Below, piece by piece: positions 1 through 8,648 of a stretch of DNA of 64,000 nucleotides. Origin of the DNA: Anaerolineales bacterium UBA2181 (GTDB lineage: Bacteria > Chloroflexota > Anaerolineae > Promineifilales > UBA4811); assembly GCA_002328075.1 (NCBI GenBank), contig DCVT01000024.1:26584-90583 (forward strand), in the 5' to 3' direction. Numbering within the stretch: position 1 is the first letter of the stretch; each line of letters opens with the position of its first letter. The notes beneath the pieces were generated by a model, which saw nothing but the letters and a program-made list of their open reading frames with translations, was not told where the DNA came from and searched no databases. Position numbers and translations under genes: made by a program.

Positions 1-831
1 CCACCGTCCATTGATGAACAAGGTTATCTGATTCCGATTGGCCCGGTGTAGCGCCGGATCGCTGGTGTACCCCGAGACGTGAACGAGCGATAAGGGTCGG
101 TCAGCGATATCTGGCTCTGTTGACTGCACCTCTGTCCAACCGTTAGCATCCTCCCCCGGACCTACCTCAACCATCTGCCTGGCCGCATCCAGGCCAAAAA
201 CGGTGATCAGCACATCCCTGACCGAACCGCTCCCAGAGGTTTGAAGCACCTGACGCCCATCGTGGACTAGGCGAAACCGCACAGCAGGATACGCAAGCGC
301 GTAGCGGCTCACTACCGCGTCAATGTGGCGGCGCTCGGTCAGCACCGAACGCAGGAACTTTAACCTCGCGGGCACATTGTAAAAGAGGTTCTCCACGCCC
401 ACCATGGTCCCCCGAGGGGCGCCCACCGTCTCCCGGCTGATGATGCGGCCGGCTTCCAGCCGAACGGATGCACCGGCATCTGAACCCGCGGGCCGGGACA
501 CCATCGTCACCCGCGAAACAGAGGCGATTGATGCCAGCGCTTCTCCCCGGAACCCGAGCGTGCCGATTGCCTCCAGATCCGCCACGCTAGCCAGTTTGCT
601 CGTCGAGTACCGGTGAAAAGCCACCCCAATCTGGTCGGCCGGTATGCCCCAGCCATCGTCCGAAACCCGGATCAGCCGCCGACCACTATCGCGGACTTCG
701 ATGTGGACCGCCGACGATCCGGCGTCAAGCGCGTTCTCCAGCAGTTCTTTAACCACCGAAGCCGGGCGCTCCACCACCTCGCCAGCTGCAATCTGGGCGG
801 CAACCTCCTCTGGCAACACTCGAATGGGCAT
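1..831 (-). CDS. mutL: DNA mismatch repair protein MutL, N-terminal part (cut by the window edge)
   Basis: MutL is the GHKL-type ATPase that couples MutS mismatch recognition to strand excision. Reading the minus strand from an ATG at 831 gives MPIRVLPEEVAAQIAAGEVV, the usual MutL beginning. It is followed by the GHKL motifs ELLENALDAG (Mg2+-binding Asn), DDGWGI and GFRGEALASI, then NLFYNVPARLKFL. About 277 residues are visible, covering the ATPase domain and the start of the transducer domain. The reading frame runs off the left edge with no stop. The gene lies about 60 bp downstream of the methyltransferase-like gene on the same strand and may be cotranscribed with it. Confidence 0.95.
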   Translation of the reverse strand, partial: MPIRVLPEEVAAQIAAGEVVERPASVVKELLENALDAGSSAVHIEVRDSGRRLIRVSDDGWGIPADQIGVAFHRYSTSKLASVADLEAIGTLGFRGEALASIASVSRVTMVSRPAGSDAGASVRLEAGRIISRETVGAPRGTMVGVENLFYNVPARLKFLRSVLTERRHIDAVVSRYALAYPAVRFRLVHDGRQVLQTSGSGSVRDVLITVFGLDAARQMVEVGPGEDANGWTEVQSTEPDIADRPLSLVHVSGYTSDPALHRANRNQITLFINGRW

Positions 832-889
832 TCCTGCTACTCCGCTGGCAGATTGTAACACACCGTCCCGCCAGACAAAAAGCGCTTCA

Positions 890-1714
890 TCACCCCTCCG
901 GATGCCTCCAGATGAGAAAACCCCTGCCCAACAACCGGCGGCTCAAGTCCACCTGGTAGCCGGTTTCCGCCAAACGCCTTGCACAAGTAGCGAACAGGTA
1001 CCGGGGACCCCACACGCTGGTTGGAATGGACTCATAGTAGGCTCGTTTCCACGCCGACACGAACTGGTAGATGCTCTGGCCCGGTATCATGCGGTGAATA
1101 TACTTCTTGGGTAACACGGGCTGGAACTGGCCAGGCTCAAAGCCAGCGCGAAAGTTGGTACCAAAGACCAGTGCTTCCGCGAGGAGCTCACCCGACGCTG
1201 ATCTCCGCAGCAGGTTGGCTACCCACACTCGCCCGGACGGATCCGAGGTGCCCTCAATCAACAGCCCGCCGGGCAACAGATAGCCGCCCATCGTCTTCAA
1301 GGCCGCCTCGACTGCCGATTCGTCGTATTGCCGCAGCACGTTGAACGCACGTACTAGTCTTGCGTGCTCACCGTCGGACAGTGGCAGGTTAAAGCCGCCC
1401 AGGCGAAAACAGGTGCGTTCGTCGGCACTGGGCGCTGCCGCAGCCACCCGCTCCGGGTCAATCTCCACCCCCAACACACAAAGCGTTGGGTTAAGTCGAC
1501 GCAGCCTGTTGGCACTCTCGAGGGTAGTCACCGGTTCCCACCCGTAGCCGAGGTCAACAAAAAACGCGCCGCGGTACTGACCATCCTCACGCCGAATCAA
1601 CCCGGGATCGTACAGCGCAATCAGGTTGTCTATCTGGCGCAAACGATTGCGCCCGGTTTTCCCACGCGTAGGCTGACCATCGGGCTTGGTGATCCGTCGG
1701 GGAGGAGGCGGCAT
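890..1714 (-). CDS. Class I SAM-dependent methyltransferase-like protein
   Basis: A protein of 274 residues. VDLGYGWEPVTTLE near residue 52 resembles methyltransferase motif I, and VLGVEIDPERV about 30 residues later resembles the acidic SAM-ribose-binding motif II. A central segment (GGYLLPGGLLIEGTSDPSGR) looks like the beta-strand after the binding site. The basic N-terminus (PPPPRRITKPDGQPTRGKTG) and the conserved-looking C-terminal half do not point to a substrate. Methyltransferase membership is inferred from motifs. The gene precedes mutL, and an intrinsic terminator-like hairpin lies about 60 bp upstream of its start, so a leader attenuator is possible. Confidence 0.7.
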   Translation of the reverse strand: MPPPPRRITKPDGQPTRGKTGRNRLRQIDNLIALYDPGLIRREDGQYRGAFFVDLGYGWEPVTTLESANRLRRLNPTLCVLGVEIDPERVAAAAPSADERTCFRLGGFNLPLSDGEHARLVRAFNVLRQYDESAVEAALKTMGGYLLPGGLLIEGTSDPSGRVWVANLLRRSASGELLAEALVFGTNFRAGFEPGQFQPVLPKKYIHRMIPGQSIYQFVSAWKRAYYESIPTSVWGPRYLFATCARRLAETGYQVDLSRRLLGRGFLIWRHPEG

Positions 1715-1772
1715 AACCCAAGTTTAAGAGAACTGGCTCGGCCGTCAAGTCCCCTGCTTGCCAGGCCGCCCG

Positions 1773-1808
1773 AAAAAAAGAGGCGCCGGTTCCCCGGGAA
1801 CCGGCGCC
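1773..1808 (-). terminator. Strong intrinsic terminator-like hairpin, minus strand
   Basis: Positions 1782-1808 form a 13-bp perfect inverted repeat around one central base (GGCGCCGGTTCCC and its complement). On the minus strand it is followed after two bases by seven T (1779-1773). No minus-strand gene ends upstream of it. It lies 60-95 bp before the start of the methyltransferase-like gene, so it could be a leader attenuator or the end of a small RNA. Confidence 0.75.
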
Positions 1809-2270
1809 GGGTCTGATTCACGGCCCGCAACCGAGCCGAGCGTCAGTGTTGTGATCCATGCGACCGGCAGCTTTTCCCTTGACGTGGTACCGCAGACTGG
1901 CCAAGGTTGCTCGCAGGCGCAGTCAAAGGACAAGTACAGACAAGGCGGATGTCAGGTCAGCCACGTCTGACAACGCTATGCGGGTTGACGCCCAGCACAC
2001 CGGCCACGCAAGGCGTATCAATGGACCGGGTCCGTCTTGGCCGCAACCTCATCTGTCAAACAGCTGCGTTTGGCACGGCCTCCATTTCGAGCCTCTACTG
2101 CCCTCAGTGGCACAACGGTTGTGTCAACATGTCTCTATCTACGTGAAAGCCTCAACGCGGTCGTAATGCAGCACTGGTTTCTGCTACAATGCCTGCGCTG
2201 GCGGTCTGCATGATGCTCCACGTCAAGCCGTTGCTCGAGGGGAAATTGGCCGGATGTCGCATTAGGCGCT
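1809..2270. other. Non-coding stretch without recognised gene
   Basis: No open frame here has a recognisable protein family, a plausible start and a ribosome site. I looked for RNase P RNA, tmRNA and SRP RNA signatures and for tRNA T-loops and found none. If a small RNA ends at the minus-strand terminator at 1773-1808, it would have to start in this stretch. Confidence 0.4.
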
Positions 2271-2273
2271 TCT

Positions 2274-2302
2274 TGACCACCTGGCCCGGACGACCCATAG
2301 TG
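2274..2302 (+). promoter_or_regulatory. Candidate sigma-70 promoter upstream of the broken EamA gene
   Basis: TTGACC at 2274-2279 and CATAGT at 2297-2302 are 17 bp apart, and the EamA-like reading frame starts about 115 bp downstream. The -35 box is good and the -10 box is weak. Assignment is by sequence only. Confidence 0.35.
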
Positions 2303-2419
2303 TGGTCACGGTCAACCGGTTCTGGCCGGCTTTTCTGTTCAGTGACTCCCTACCGGGGCAGAGCAACCATATCCCCGGTTCGATGCCGTTGCGACCCCCA
2401 GGGCGCTCCCTAGCTGCTC

Positions 2420-3433
2420 ATGACGGATAGAAACGAGCTGACGGGGTACCATTACATGGTCGCCGCGGTGGGAATCCTGTCCACCAGCTCCATCCTGGTG
2501 TGGTGGGCAGTTCCTCCGCTGCACCCAATTACGGTCACCGCCGGGAGAATGGCGTTGGGTTCGCTCACCGTGATTGCCATCAGCCTGACGTTCAGCCGCA
2601 CCTGGCGGCCGCCGCCAGCCCAGTTCTGGCCGCAGTATCTCCTCTACGGGCTGATTGCCGCTGCTCACATTTGATTCTATGTCGCGTCCCTCAGCTACAC
2701 CTCCATTGCCCATTCGTTGTCCATCACCTACACGGCGCCCATCTGGGTGTCAATCTGTGCTTGTGTCTGCCTGCGCGAACCATTGCCGCGGCGAAAGTGG
2801 GCTGGCGTCTTGGTGACCGTCCTGGGAATCGCCATTCTGACGGGCTTTGAACCTCGACTGGACAAGCGAATGATCCTGGGCGACCTCCTCGCGCTCGGAT
2901 CCGCGATTTGCTTCGGTTTCTATTCCGTTGCCGGCCGTGCTCAGCGAGACGAGGTCCCGCTGTTTACCTACGCCGCCACCGTCTACGGACTGGCGGCTGC
3001 GTGGCTCGCTGTGCCTGGTTGGATGTTGTACACTCCCGGCACAGTAACCTGGCGCTGCGGGTTAGCCGTGCTGGCCGCGGGGGTGTTTCCGTTGGCCACA
3101 GGTCATACTCTCTATAACGGCGCTCTACGCCGGCTTCACCCGACGATCGTTAACATCATTGCCACGCAGGAGGTAACCGGTGGGGTAATCCTTGGGGTTC
3201 TGGTATTGGGCGAGATGCCGACTACCACCACGCTTTTGGGCGCAGCTGTGGCCATTGCCGGATTCGCCTGGACTTTGCGTTTACAGGCTCTCCGACAACC
3301 GGTGCAACCGGCGTTGTCGCCTGGCGTGCATCGTGCTATAATGCAGATGCCTACGCAAGGGCAGGCCCGGGCGCTGCCGTTGCCGCAGTCGTACATGGGG
3401 TTCGTGTATGGGTTTCGATCTGTGGGCGTTTGA
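2420..3433 (+). pseudogene. EamA/DMT-family transporter interrupted by an in-frame TGA
   Basis: The frame from ATG 2420 reads through an EamA-type membrane protein but meets TGA at 2672-2674, after codon 84. The same frame then continues without shift (FYVASLSYTSIAHSLSITYT onward) through the second EamA repeat to TGA at 3431-3433, about 337 codons in all. In the family the residue at this point, in the helix before the Y-T-S motif, is often aromatic or Trp, so a single TGG to TGA change explains the break. Many other genes here end in TGA, so codon reassignment is unlikely. The 3' end contains the promoter of the next gene and overlaps its start by 26 bp. A sequencing error is the main alternative. 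An intact paralogue lies at 40989-41912. Confidence 0.75.
3314..3342 (+). promoter_or_regulatory. Sigma-70 promoter for the histidine kinase-ychF unit
   Basis: TTGTCG (3314-3319) and TATAAT (3337-3342) are separated by 17 bp, about 65 bp before the histidine kinase start and inside the 3' end of the broken EamA gene. Confidence 0.6.
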
Positions 3434-6400
3434 TACACAGCCAGGTTGGTGGCTTCCTGACCGACCCGGTAGCCAGGGTCTAGCGGCGATCTTGTCAGGT
3501 CTCCTACTGATCAGCCTGATTCTGGGAGGGCGCACTAACTGGGCACGATTGACTCGGCGGAATTTGCCGGCGCTGATGGCAGCCATGTTGGCAGGTGCCC
3601 TCGCATCGGGCATTCTGATCATTCGGTTTCCGCCCGTGGCAACACTATCGTCACCAGGTTTTACGCCCAACGGTGGGGAACCATCGGTGCCCATACTGGG
3701 TGCGACAGTGGCTCTTCTGGCAGGCAGTTGGTTGGGCGTCGGTCCGGCCATGCTGGTTGGCCTGTCCGGCGGCTTGGTGCGCGCCTTTTGGCTGTCAGGA
3801 AACAGCCTGTGCGCACTGCAGATGGCAATCGTAGCCAGTTTTGCTGCCTGGTGCGTCCAGCAGAAGTATCAGGGCCGCTGGCACAAGCGGTTGCGCCAGC
3901 CTGTGGTTGCCGGAGCGCTGAGCGGATTTGTCAGCGTCCTTCTGACCATGGTAACCAGAGTGGCGGCGGCTCCCCGTGGCCCATGGGCGGTTCCCGGCCT
4001 GGCAGACGCTCTTCAGGTCGGATGGGCAAACCTGGGTCCGACGCTGGCAGAATGGGCGTTGGCCGGCCTTTTGGTCGGATGGATTGTATCGAGATCGCCC
4101 GCCCCAGCAGAGGAGTCTGAACCAAAGGTGGTGCCACCCTGGAACCGGAGCCTCACGGCGCGGTTGATCTCGCGATTCGTTCCCCTTTTTGTAGCGGTGC
4201 TTCTGCTCGCGACCGGTGGCCTGATCCTCATTGAGGTCCGCGCCATTACCAGCAACGTTCTGGCGCAATCGGCGCTCACCGCCGAGGTCATCTCTACGGC
4301 TCTCACCGATTGGGACGCCGAAAACCGTTCGCTGCTGACCGCGCTGGCCAGCGAAGAGATCCTGAAAACCGCCCTCGCTCGCGGGCAGAGCCAGGAGGCC
4401 ACCGCGTTTATTGGCTCACGGGCAGATTACCTGGCAGAGAGCACCGTACGGGAGATTGTCCTATTGCGGCCTGACGGCACAACGATGGGCGTGTACCCAC
4501 CGACCGAGACGTCGACCACGTTACAGCCGTCGGAGAGCCAAGCCTTTCAGACTATGTTGGCCAGCGGTCGGCAGCAAGTGGCACTTGATCTGACAGATGC
4601 CGGCCGACCAGTTGTGTCCTACCTGGTGCCGGTTGGGGCCGCGGGCGGTGGCACGTTGGGCGTTCTGGCGGGCCGGTCAGACGTAACGGCAGCGTTGGAA
4701 CCACTGCTGCAGGTTGTGGCAGGATCCAGGTGGTCGGGTCAGTCGCTTATCACGGATCAGGATGGCTATGTCCTTGCGTCGTACCCGGACCAGGAGTGGA
4801 AGCCTTCATGGTCACCGGATCAGTACCGTGACGTGCAAGAGCTGACGGCTGAAGCGGCGGAGAGTATCCGTGGTCGTGCATTCCTGGGCACAGACGCAGC
4901 GGGAACACGGCACATGGTCTACCAGCAAGCCACGGTGGAGCACCCCTGGCAAGTCGTGATTCAGGCGCCCTATGATGCCGTGTTGCGGCACGCATCCGAC
5001 CATGCAGCGCGGCTGGCACTCGGGTTGGCGGCCGCCGGAACGATCGCGATCGCCAGTCTGGTGGTGCTGGCCAATCGGACCCACCGCCCGCTGGCGGACC
5101 TGGCACGGGACACAGCATGTTCAGCGGCGACCCAAGCAAGCCCTTCTGTGCACCTCCACAGCCCGGACGAGATCGGCCGCCTGGCAACAGCCATCGACGC
5201 CATGCGATTGGCCCTGCAGACGCGCGCCAGCGAACTGCAGTTATTGCTGGATGTGAGCCAGAACGCGACCCCCGGTCTCGCGCTCGGTCGGGGCCTGAAT
5301 GCCATCTTGGACGGCGCCCTGCAGGCCACCGGCGCCGACGGCGCCCGCGTGTTAACCTTGACCATCAAAGAGCAGGGAGCGATAACGCAAGGTAAGGGGC
5401 GCCTGGCCAGGACCATGAGCCGGTTGGACCTGACGATCGTCCGCTGGCTGCGGCAGGAATCCATCTTGCGGGCTGAGGATTCGGGTCAGGTTAGCGCGCT
5501 CTTTAAAACCTCCGAGCTGGGTGAACCGGTTGGCGCAGTCCTCGCGCTCCCGCTTCGTTCAGAGCAACGGTACCACGGGGTCCTTTGGGTGGCCTTTCAG
5601 GAGCCACACCCATGGTCCCGCAATCAAGTCAACCTCATGACCGCTCTGGCAGGGCAGGCCCTCACGCTGGTCGAGAACGTTCAGTTATTCGAGGCGGCCG
5701 AAGGCGGTCGGCGCCGGCTGGCTGCTATACTGGCCAGCACCGGAGATGTGGTGTTGGTCACGGACGCGCAGAATCGAATCCTCTTGGCAAATCCGGCGGC
5801 CGAGGCGGTCTTGGTAATTCCCTTTGACAAGGCACCCGGCCAGCCGGCAGTCAACGTGGTTGAGCATCCGGCGCTCCTGGCGATGCTCACCCTGCCCGAC
5901 GCCCCAACCCACAACGAGATAGAGCTGACCAACGGCCGGGTGCTCGATGCGACCGCGTCGGCGGTCACCAGCGAGGAAAACCTGGCCCTCGGTCGGGTGG
6001 TCATCCTGCGCGATGTTACTCGCATCAAAGAACGGGATGAATTGAAGGCCGAGTACGTCTATACGGTCTCTCACGATCTGCGAACCCCCCTGACATATAT
6101 GCGCGGATACGTCACCATGCTACCCATCGTGGGCGAATTGGCACCCAAGCAGACTGAGTATGTGACCAAGATCCTAACCGGCATTGACCAGATGACCAAA
6201 TTGGTGGAAAGCGTTCTGGACCTGGCCCATCTTGAGGCCGACGCCCAGCACATCCTTCGACCCACGGACATATCGCCCGTGCTTCTGGCCACAGCGGAGA
6301 ACCATCGCCATCGCGCCGTGGCGAAAGGGTTGACGCTGGAGGTTACCGTCGATCAACCCTTGCCACCTGTTCAGGCTGAGCCTGTGCTGTTAGCCCAGGC

Positions 6401-6728
6401 GCTGGCCAACCTGCTGGAAAATGCCATCGCCTTCACTGCGTCTGGCTGCGTAACATTGCGCGCTTATGTGCGGGGAGAAGAGGTCCTGATCCAGGTCCAA
6501 GACACAGGTCCGGGAATTGCCCCGCCGGACCAGGTACGCTTGTTCGAGAAATTCTACCGGGTTAAAAGAGCAGATACGACCGAGTCGAAAGGCAGCGGCC
6601 TGGGCCTGGCCATCGTCAAATCCATTGTGGAGCACCGCCACCACGGCCGTGTATGGCTGGAAAGCCAGTTGGGAGTCGGCAGCAGCTTTTACCTGGCGCT
6701 ACCCATCGTTGACCGAAAGGCAGCATGA
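3408..6728 (+). CDS. Large membrane sensor histidine kinase (multi-TM, Cache-like, HAMP, GAF, PAS, HisKA, HATPase_c)
   Basis: A 1106-residue sensor kinase. Residues about 25-230 form a polytopic membrane region resembling the 5TM-type sensor domains. A further membrane helix (about 252-275) is followed by an extracytoplasmic Cache-like domain (to about 525), another helix (about 533-555) and a HAMP linker. Then come a GAF-like domain (about 625-765), a PAS domain (about 770-870), HisKA with phospho-acceptor His889 in VSHDLRTPL, and an HATPase_c domain with N-box NLLENA, DTGPGI, FEKFYR and GSGLGLAIV. It should autophosphorylate in response to an external and a cytoplasmic cue. No response regulator gene is nearby, so it is an orphan kinase. 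Its stop overlaps the ychF start (ATGA). The signal is unknown. Confidence 0.9.
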   Translation: MGFDLWAFDTQPGWWLPDRPGSQGLAAILSGLLLISLILGGRTNWARLTRRNLPALMAAMLAGALASGILIIRFPPVATLSSPGFTPNGGEPSVPILGATVALLAGSWLGVGPAMLVGLSGGLVRAFWLSGNSLCALQMAIVASFAAWCVQQKYQGRWHKRLRQPVVAGALSGFVSVLLTMVTRVAAAPRGPWAVPGLADALQVGWANLGPTLAEWALAGLLVGWIVSRSPAPAEESEPKVVPPWNRSLTARLISRFVPLFVAVLLLATGGLILIEVRAITSNVLAQSALTAEVISTALTDWDAENRSLLTALASEEILKTALARGQSQEATAFIGSRADYLAESTVREIVLLRPDGTTMGVYPPTETSTTLQPSESQAFQTMLASGRQQVALDLTDAGRPVVSYLVPVGAAGGGTLGVLAGRSDVTAALEPLLQVVAGSRWSGQSLITDQDGYVLASYPDQEWKPSWSPDQYRDVQELTAEAAESIRGRAFLGTDAAGTRHMVYQQATVEHPWQVVIQAPYDAVLRHASDHAARLALGLAAAGTIAIASLVVLANRTHRPLADLARDTACSAATQASPSVHLHSPDEIGRLATAIDAMRLALQTRASELQLLLDVSQNATPGLALGRGLNAILDGALQATGADGARVLTLTIKEQGAITQGKGRLARTMSRLDLTIVRWLRQESILRAEDSGQVSALFKTSELGEPVGAVLALPLRSEQRYHGVLWVAFQEPHPWSRNQVNLMTALAGQALTLVENVQLFEAAEGGRRRLAAILASTGDVVLVTDAQNRILLANPAAEAVLVIPFDKAPGQPAVNVVEHPALLAMLTLPDAPTHNEIELTNGRVLDATASAVTSEENLALGRVVILRDVTRIKERDELKAEYVYTVSHDLRTPLTYMRGYVTMLPIVGELAPKQTEYVTKILTGIDQMTKLVESVLDLAHLEADAQHILRPTDISPVLLATAENHRHRAVAKGLTLEVTVDQPLPPVQAEPVLLAQALANLLENAIAFTASGCVTLRAYVRGEEVLIQVQDTGPGIAPPDQVRLFEKFYRVKRADTTESKGSGLGLAIVKSIVEHRHHGRVWLESQLGVGSSFYLALPIVDRKAA

Positions 6729-7822
6729 CCCTCCAACTGGGAATAGTGGGGCTGCCTAACACTGGAAAATCCACGCTCTACAACGCGCTCACCCGCGCTG
6801 GAGCGGCGGTAGCTCCCTACCCCTTTACCACCATCGATCCCAATGTCGGCGTCGCCGTGATCCGGGACCCGCGCCTGACCGCGTTGGCGGACATAGTCCA
6901 ACCGGAGCGTCTTATCCCGGCAACCATCGAGATCGTGGACATTGCGGGTCTGGTGCGGGGGGCCCACCGAGGCGAGGGATTGGGGAACCAGTTCCTGGGG
7001 CACATCCGCAACGTCGACGCGGTCCTCATCGTCGCGCGCTGTTTCGACGATCCAGACACGCCGCACCCATACGGGCGCATCGATCCGTTGGAGGATATGG
7101 AGATCCTGGAACTTGAACTGGCCTTGGCCGATCTTGGGACCATCGAACGTCGCCTCGAAAAGAGCCGAGCCGCGGCAAAGGCCAACCCTCGCGAATTCGC
7201 GGCCGAGTTGCACGCACTGGAGAACATCAAGGACGTGCTCCAACAGGGCACGCCGGCCATCGATTGGGCCACGAGCCACGACCGTCTGGACCTAGTGGGT
7301 CAGTGGGGCCTCTTGACCACCAAACCGCGGCTGCTTGTTGCCAATGTGTCCGAACGGGACCTGCCGGGCGGCGGCCCATCAGCCGAGCTTGTTGAGAAAC
7401 ACGCGGCGGCGCGTCATACTGAGTCCATCGTTATCTGCGCCCAGACCGAAATGGACCTGGCCGATTGGCCGCCCGATGAGGCCAACCTCTATCTGCAGGA
7501 ACTGGGGGTCGTTTCGCGTGGTCTGGATCAGGTGACAGCAGCCGGTTATCGCCTTCTTGGATTGATCACCTTCTTTACCATCACGGGGGGACATGAGGTA
7601 CGCGCGTGGCCTATACCGCGCGGGACACCGGCACCGGCAGCGGCCGGACGGGTTCATACGGATATGGAGAGAGGCTTTGTCCGTGCTGAGGTCCTCCCCT
7701 TGAACGACCTGCTGAGTGCCGGTTCGTGGGTGTCTGCTCGCGAATCCGGCCGGGTTCGGGTGGAGGGGCGCAGCTACCTCGTGCAAGACGGCGACGTTAT
7801 CCATTTCCGATTCGCGGTCTAG
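6725..7822 (+). CDS. ychF: Ribosome-binding ATPase YchF
   Basis: YchF is an Obg-family P-loop protein that prefers ATP and binds ribosomes, with a role in oxidative stress and translation. At 365 residues it has the usual length. Visible motifs are the P-loop GLPNTGKS (residues 9-16), the switch region PYPFTTIDPNVG, the G3 motif DIAGLVRGAHRGEGLGNQFL and a C-terminal TGS domain (ITFFTITGGHEVRAW to the end). The start codon overlaps the stop of the histidine kinase by four bases, so the two are probably translationally coupled. Confidence 0.97.
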   Translation: MTLQLGIVGLPNTGKSTLYNALTRAGAAVAPYPFTTIDPNVGVAVIRDPRLTALADIVQPERLIPATIEIVDIAGLVRGAHRGEGLGNQFLGHIRNVDAVLIVARCFDDPDTPHPYGRIDPLEDMEILELELALADLGTIERRLEKSRAAAKANPREFAAELHALENIKDVLQQGTPAIDWATSHDRLDLVGQWGLLTTKPRLLVANVSERDLPGGGPSAELVEKHAAARHTESIVICAQTEMDLADWPPDEANLYLQELGVVSRGLDQVTAAGYRLLGLITFFTITGGHEVRAWPIPRGTPAPAAAGRVHTDMERGFVRAEVLPLNDLLSAGSWVSARESGRVRVEGRSYLVQDGDVIHFRFAV

Positions 7823-7856
7823 CCACTCGCATCTGCTCTTGGCAGATATCCCCCCC

Positions 7857-7884
7857 TTGTCAAGAAGCACGCATTCTGTTAGAC
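7857..7884 (+). promoter_or_regulatory. Promoter of the rpsF-rpsR unit
   Basis: TTGTCA (7857-7862) and TTAGAC (7879-7884), 16 bp apart, lie about 140 bp before rpsF. The leader starts with a GC-rich hairpin at about 7890-7911 (arms GTCCGGC and GCCGGAC, six-base loop) that has no T-tract. Confidence 0.5.
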
Positions 7885-8025
7885 TCTCGCGGTCCGGCTG
7901 AGCGGCCGGACGCACAAACAGACGCGCGGTGGGGCGATTGCTTCCCTGCGCTTTTCGCTCCCGGCATGATTTCCCGGAAAGGAAACGTGACCGGCGGCAT
8001 GCCCAAGAAAAGGAGGTTAGTAATC

Positions 8026-8340
8026 GTGCGTGACTATGAGATCACCCTCATTGTTCAGCCTGATATGGAAGACGAGGACCGTATGGCTCTGATTGAGCAG
8101 GCCCAGTCCTGGATCACTGCCTTGGATGGAGAGATCGCCAAGGTTGATCATTGGGGAATGCGCAGACTGGCCTACCCAATCCGCCGGTTCCGCGAAGGTT
8201 ATTATGTGCACCTGAAAGCTCAGATGCGGGGCGAAAATGTCCGCGAGCTCGAGCGTCGGCTGCAGTTGTCCGAATCCGTGATACGGTATCTCACGGTACG
8301 AGTCGACGACCAGGTGGCACAGGAACCGCAAAACGATTAA
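8026..8340 (+). CDS. rpsF: 30S ribosomal protein S6
   Basis: S6 binds the central domain of 16S rRNA as a heterodimer with S18. The GTG at 8026 is chosen because AGGAGG at 8011-8016 sits nine bases before it and the protein then begins MRDYEITLIVQPDMEDEDR, the normal S6 start, giving 104 residues. The longer upstream reading frame is not supported. The gene is followed 15 bp later by rpsR. The ~140-base leader could hold an S6:S18 autoregulatory structure, which I could not confirm. Confidence 0.96.
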   Translation: MRDYEITLIVQPDMEDEDRMALIEQAQSWITALDGEIAKVDHWGMRRLAYPIRRFREGYYVHLKAQMRGENVRELERRLQLSESVIRYLTVRVDDQVAQEPQND

Positions 8341-8355
8341 GAGGGAGATATTCCA

Positions 8356-8601
8356 ATGTCAGAAGAGCGAGGATTTCGCCGGGGACCCCGCAAACCGCGT
8401 TTTTGCGCCTTTTGCCGCGAGGACATTGCCATCGATTACAAGGCAGTTGATACACTGCGCCGGTTCGTGAGCGACAACGGCCGGATCAGGCCACGGCGCC
8501 AAACCGGCCTGTGCGCCAAGCACCAACGCCGGATCGCCCTGGCCATCAAACGCGCGCGTCACCTGGCTTTGCTCGGTTTTGTTGGCCCAGAATCCTACTA
8601 G
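8356..8601 (+). CDS. rpsR: 30S ribosomal protein S18, zinc-binding form
   Basis: S18 of 81 residues, the partner of S6 in the 30S platform. Cys17, Cys20, Cys53 and His56 form a C-x2-C...C-x2-H site, so this is the Zn2+-binding paralogue type. RFVSDNGRIRPRRQTGLCAK is the conserved core. The GGGAG upstream fits a ribosome site. Confidence 0.96.
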   Translation: MSEERGFRRGPRKPRFCAFCREDIAIDYKAVDTLRRFVSDNGRIRPRRQTGLCAKHQRRIALAIKRARHLALLGFVGPESY

Positions 8602-8648
8602 CCACAGTGGTACTGAACAGTTCAACAACCGCAGCATAACGGAAAACG

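Noticed and set aside
1809..2270. RNase P RNA, tmRNA or SRP RNA upstream of the orphan terminator
   Set aside because: None of the conserved core sequences of these RNAs is present on either strand.
2420..3433. TGA recoded as tryptophan (alternative genetic code)
   Set aside because: Several intact genes here end with TGA (for example the carboxypeptidase at 19851 and btuF at 34999), so TGA works as a stop. A local nonsense mutation is simpler.
8026..8340. A longer S6 protein starting at 7726
   Set aside because: The longer frame overlaps ychF, and AGGAGG with the GTG at 8026 gives the normal S6 N-terminus.
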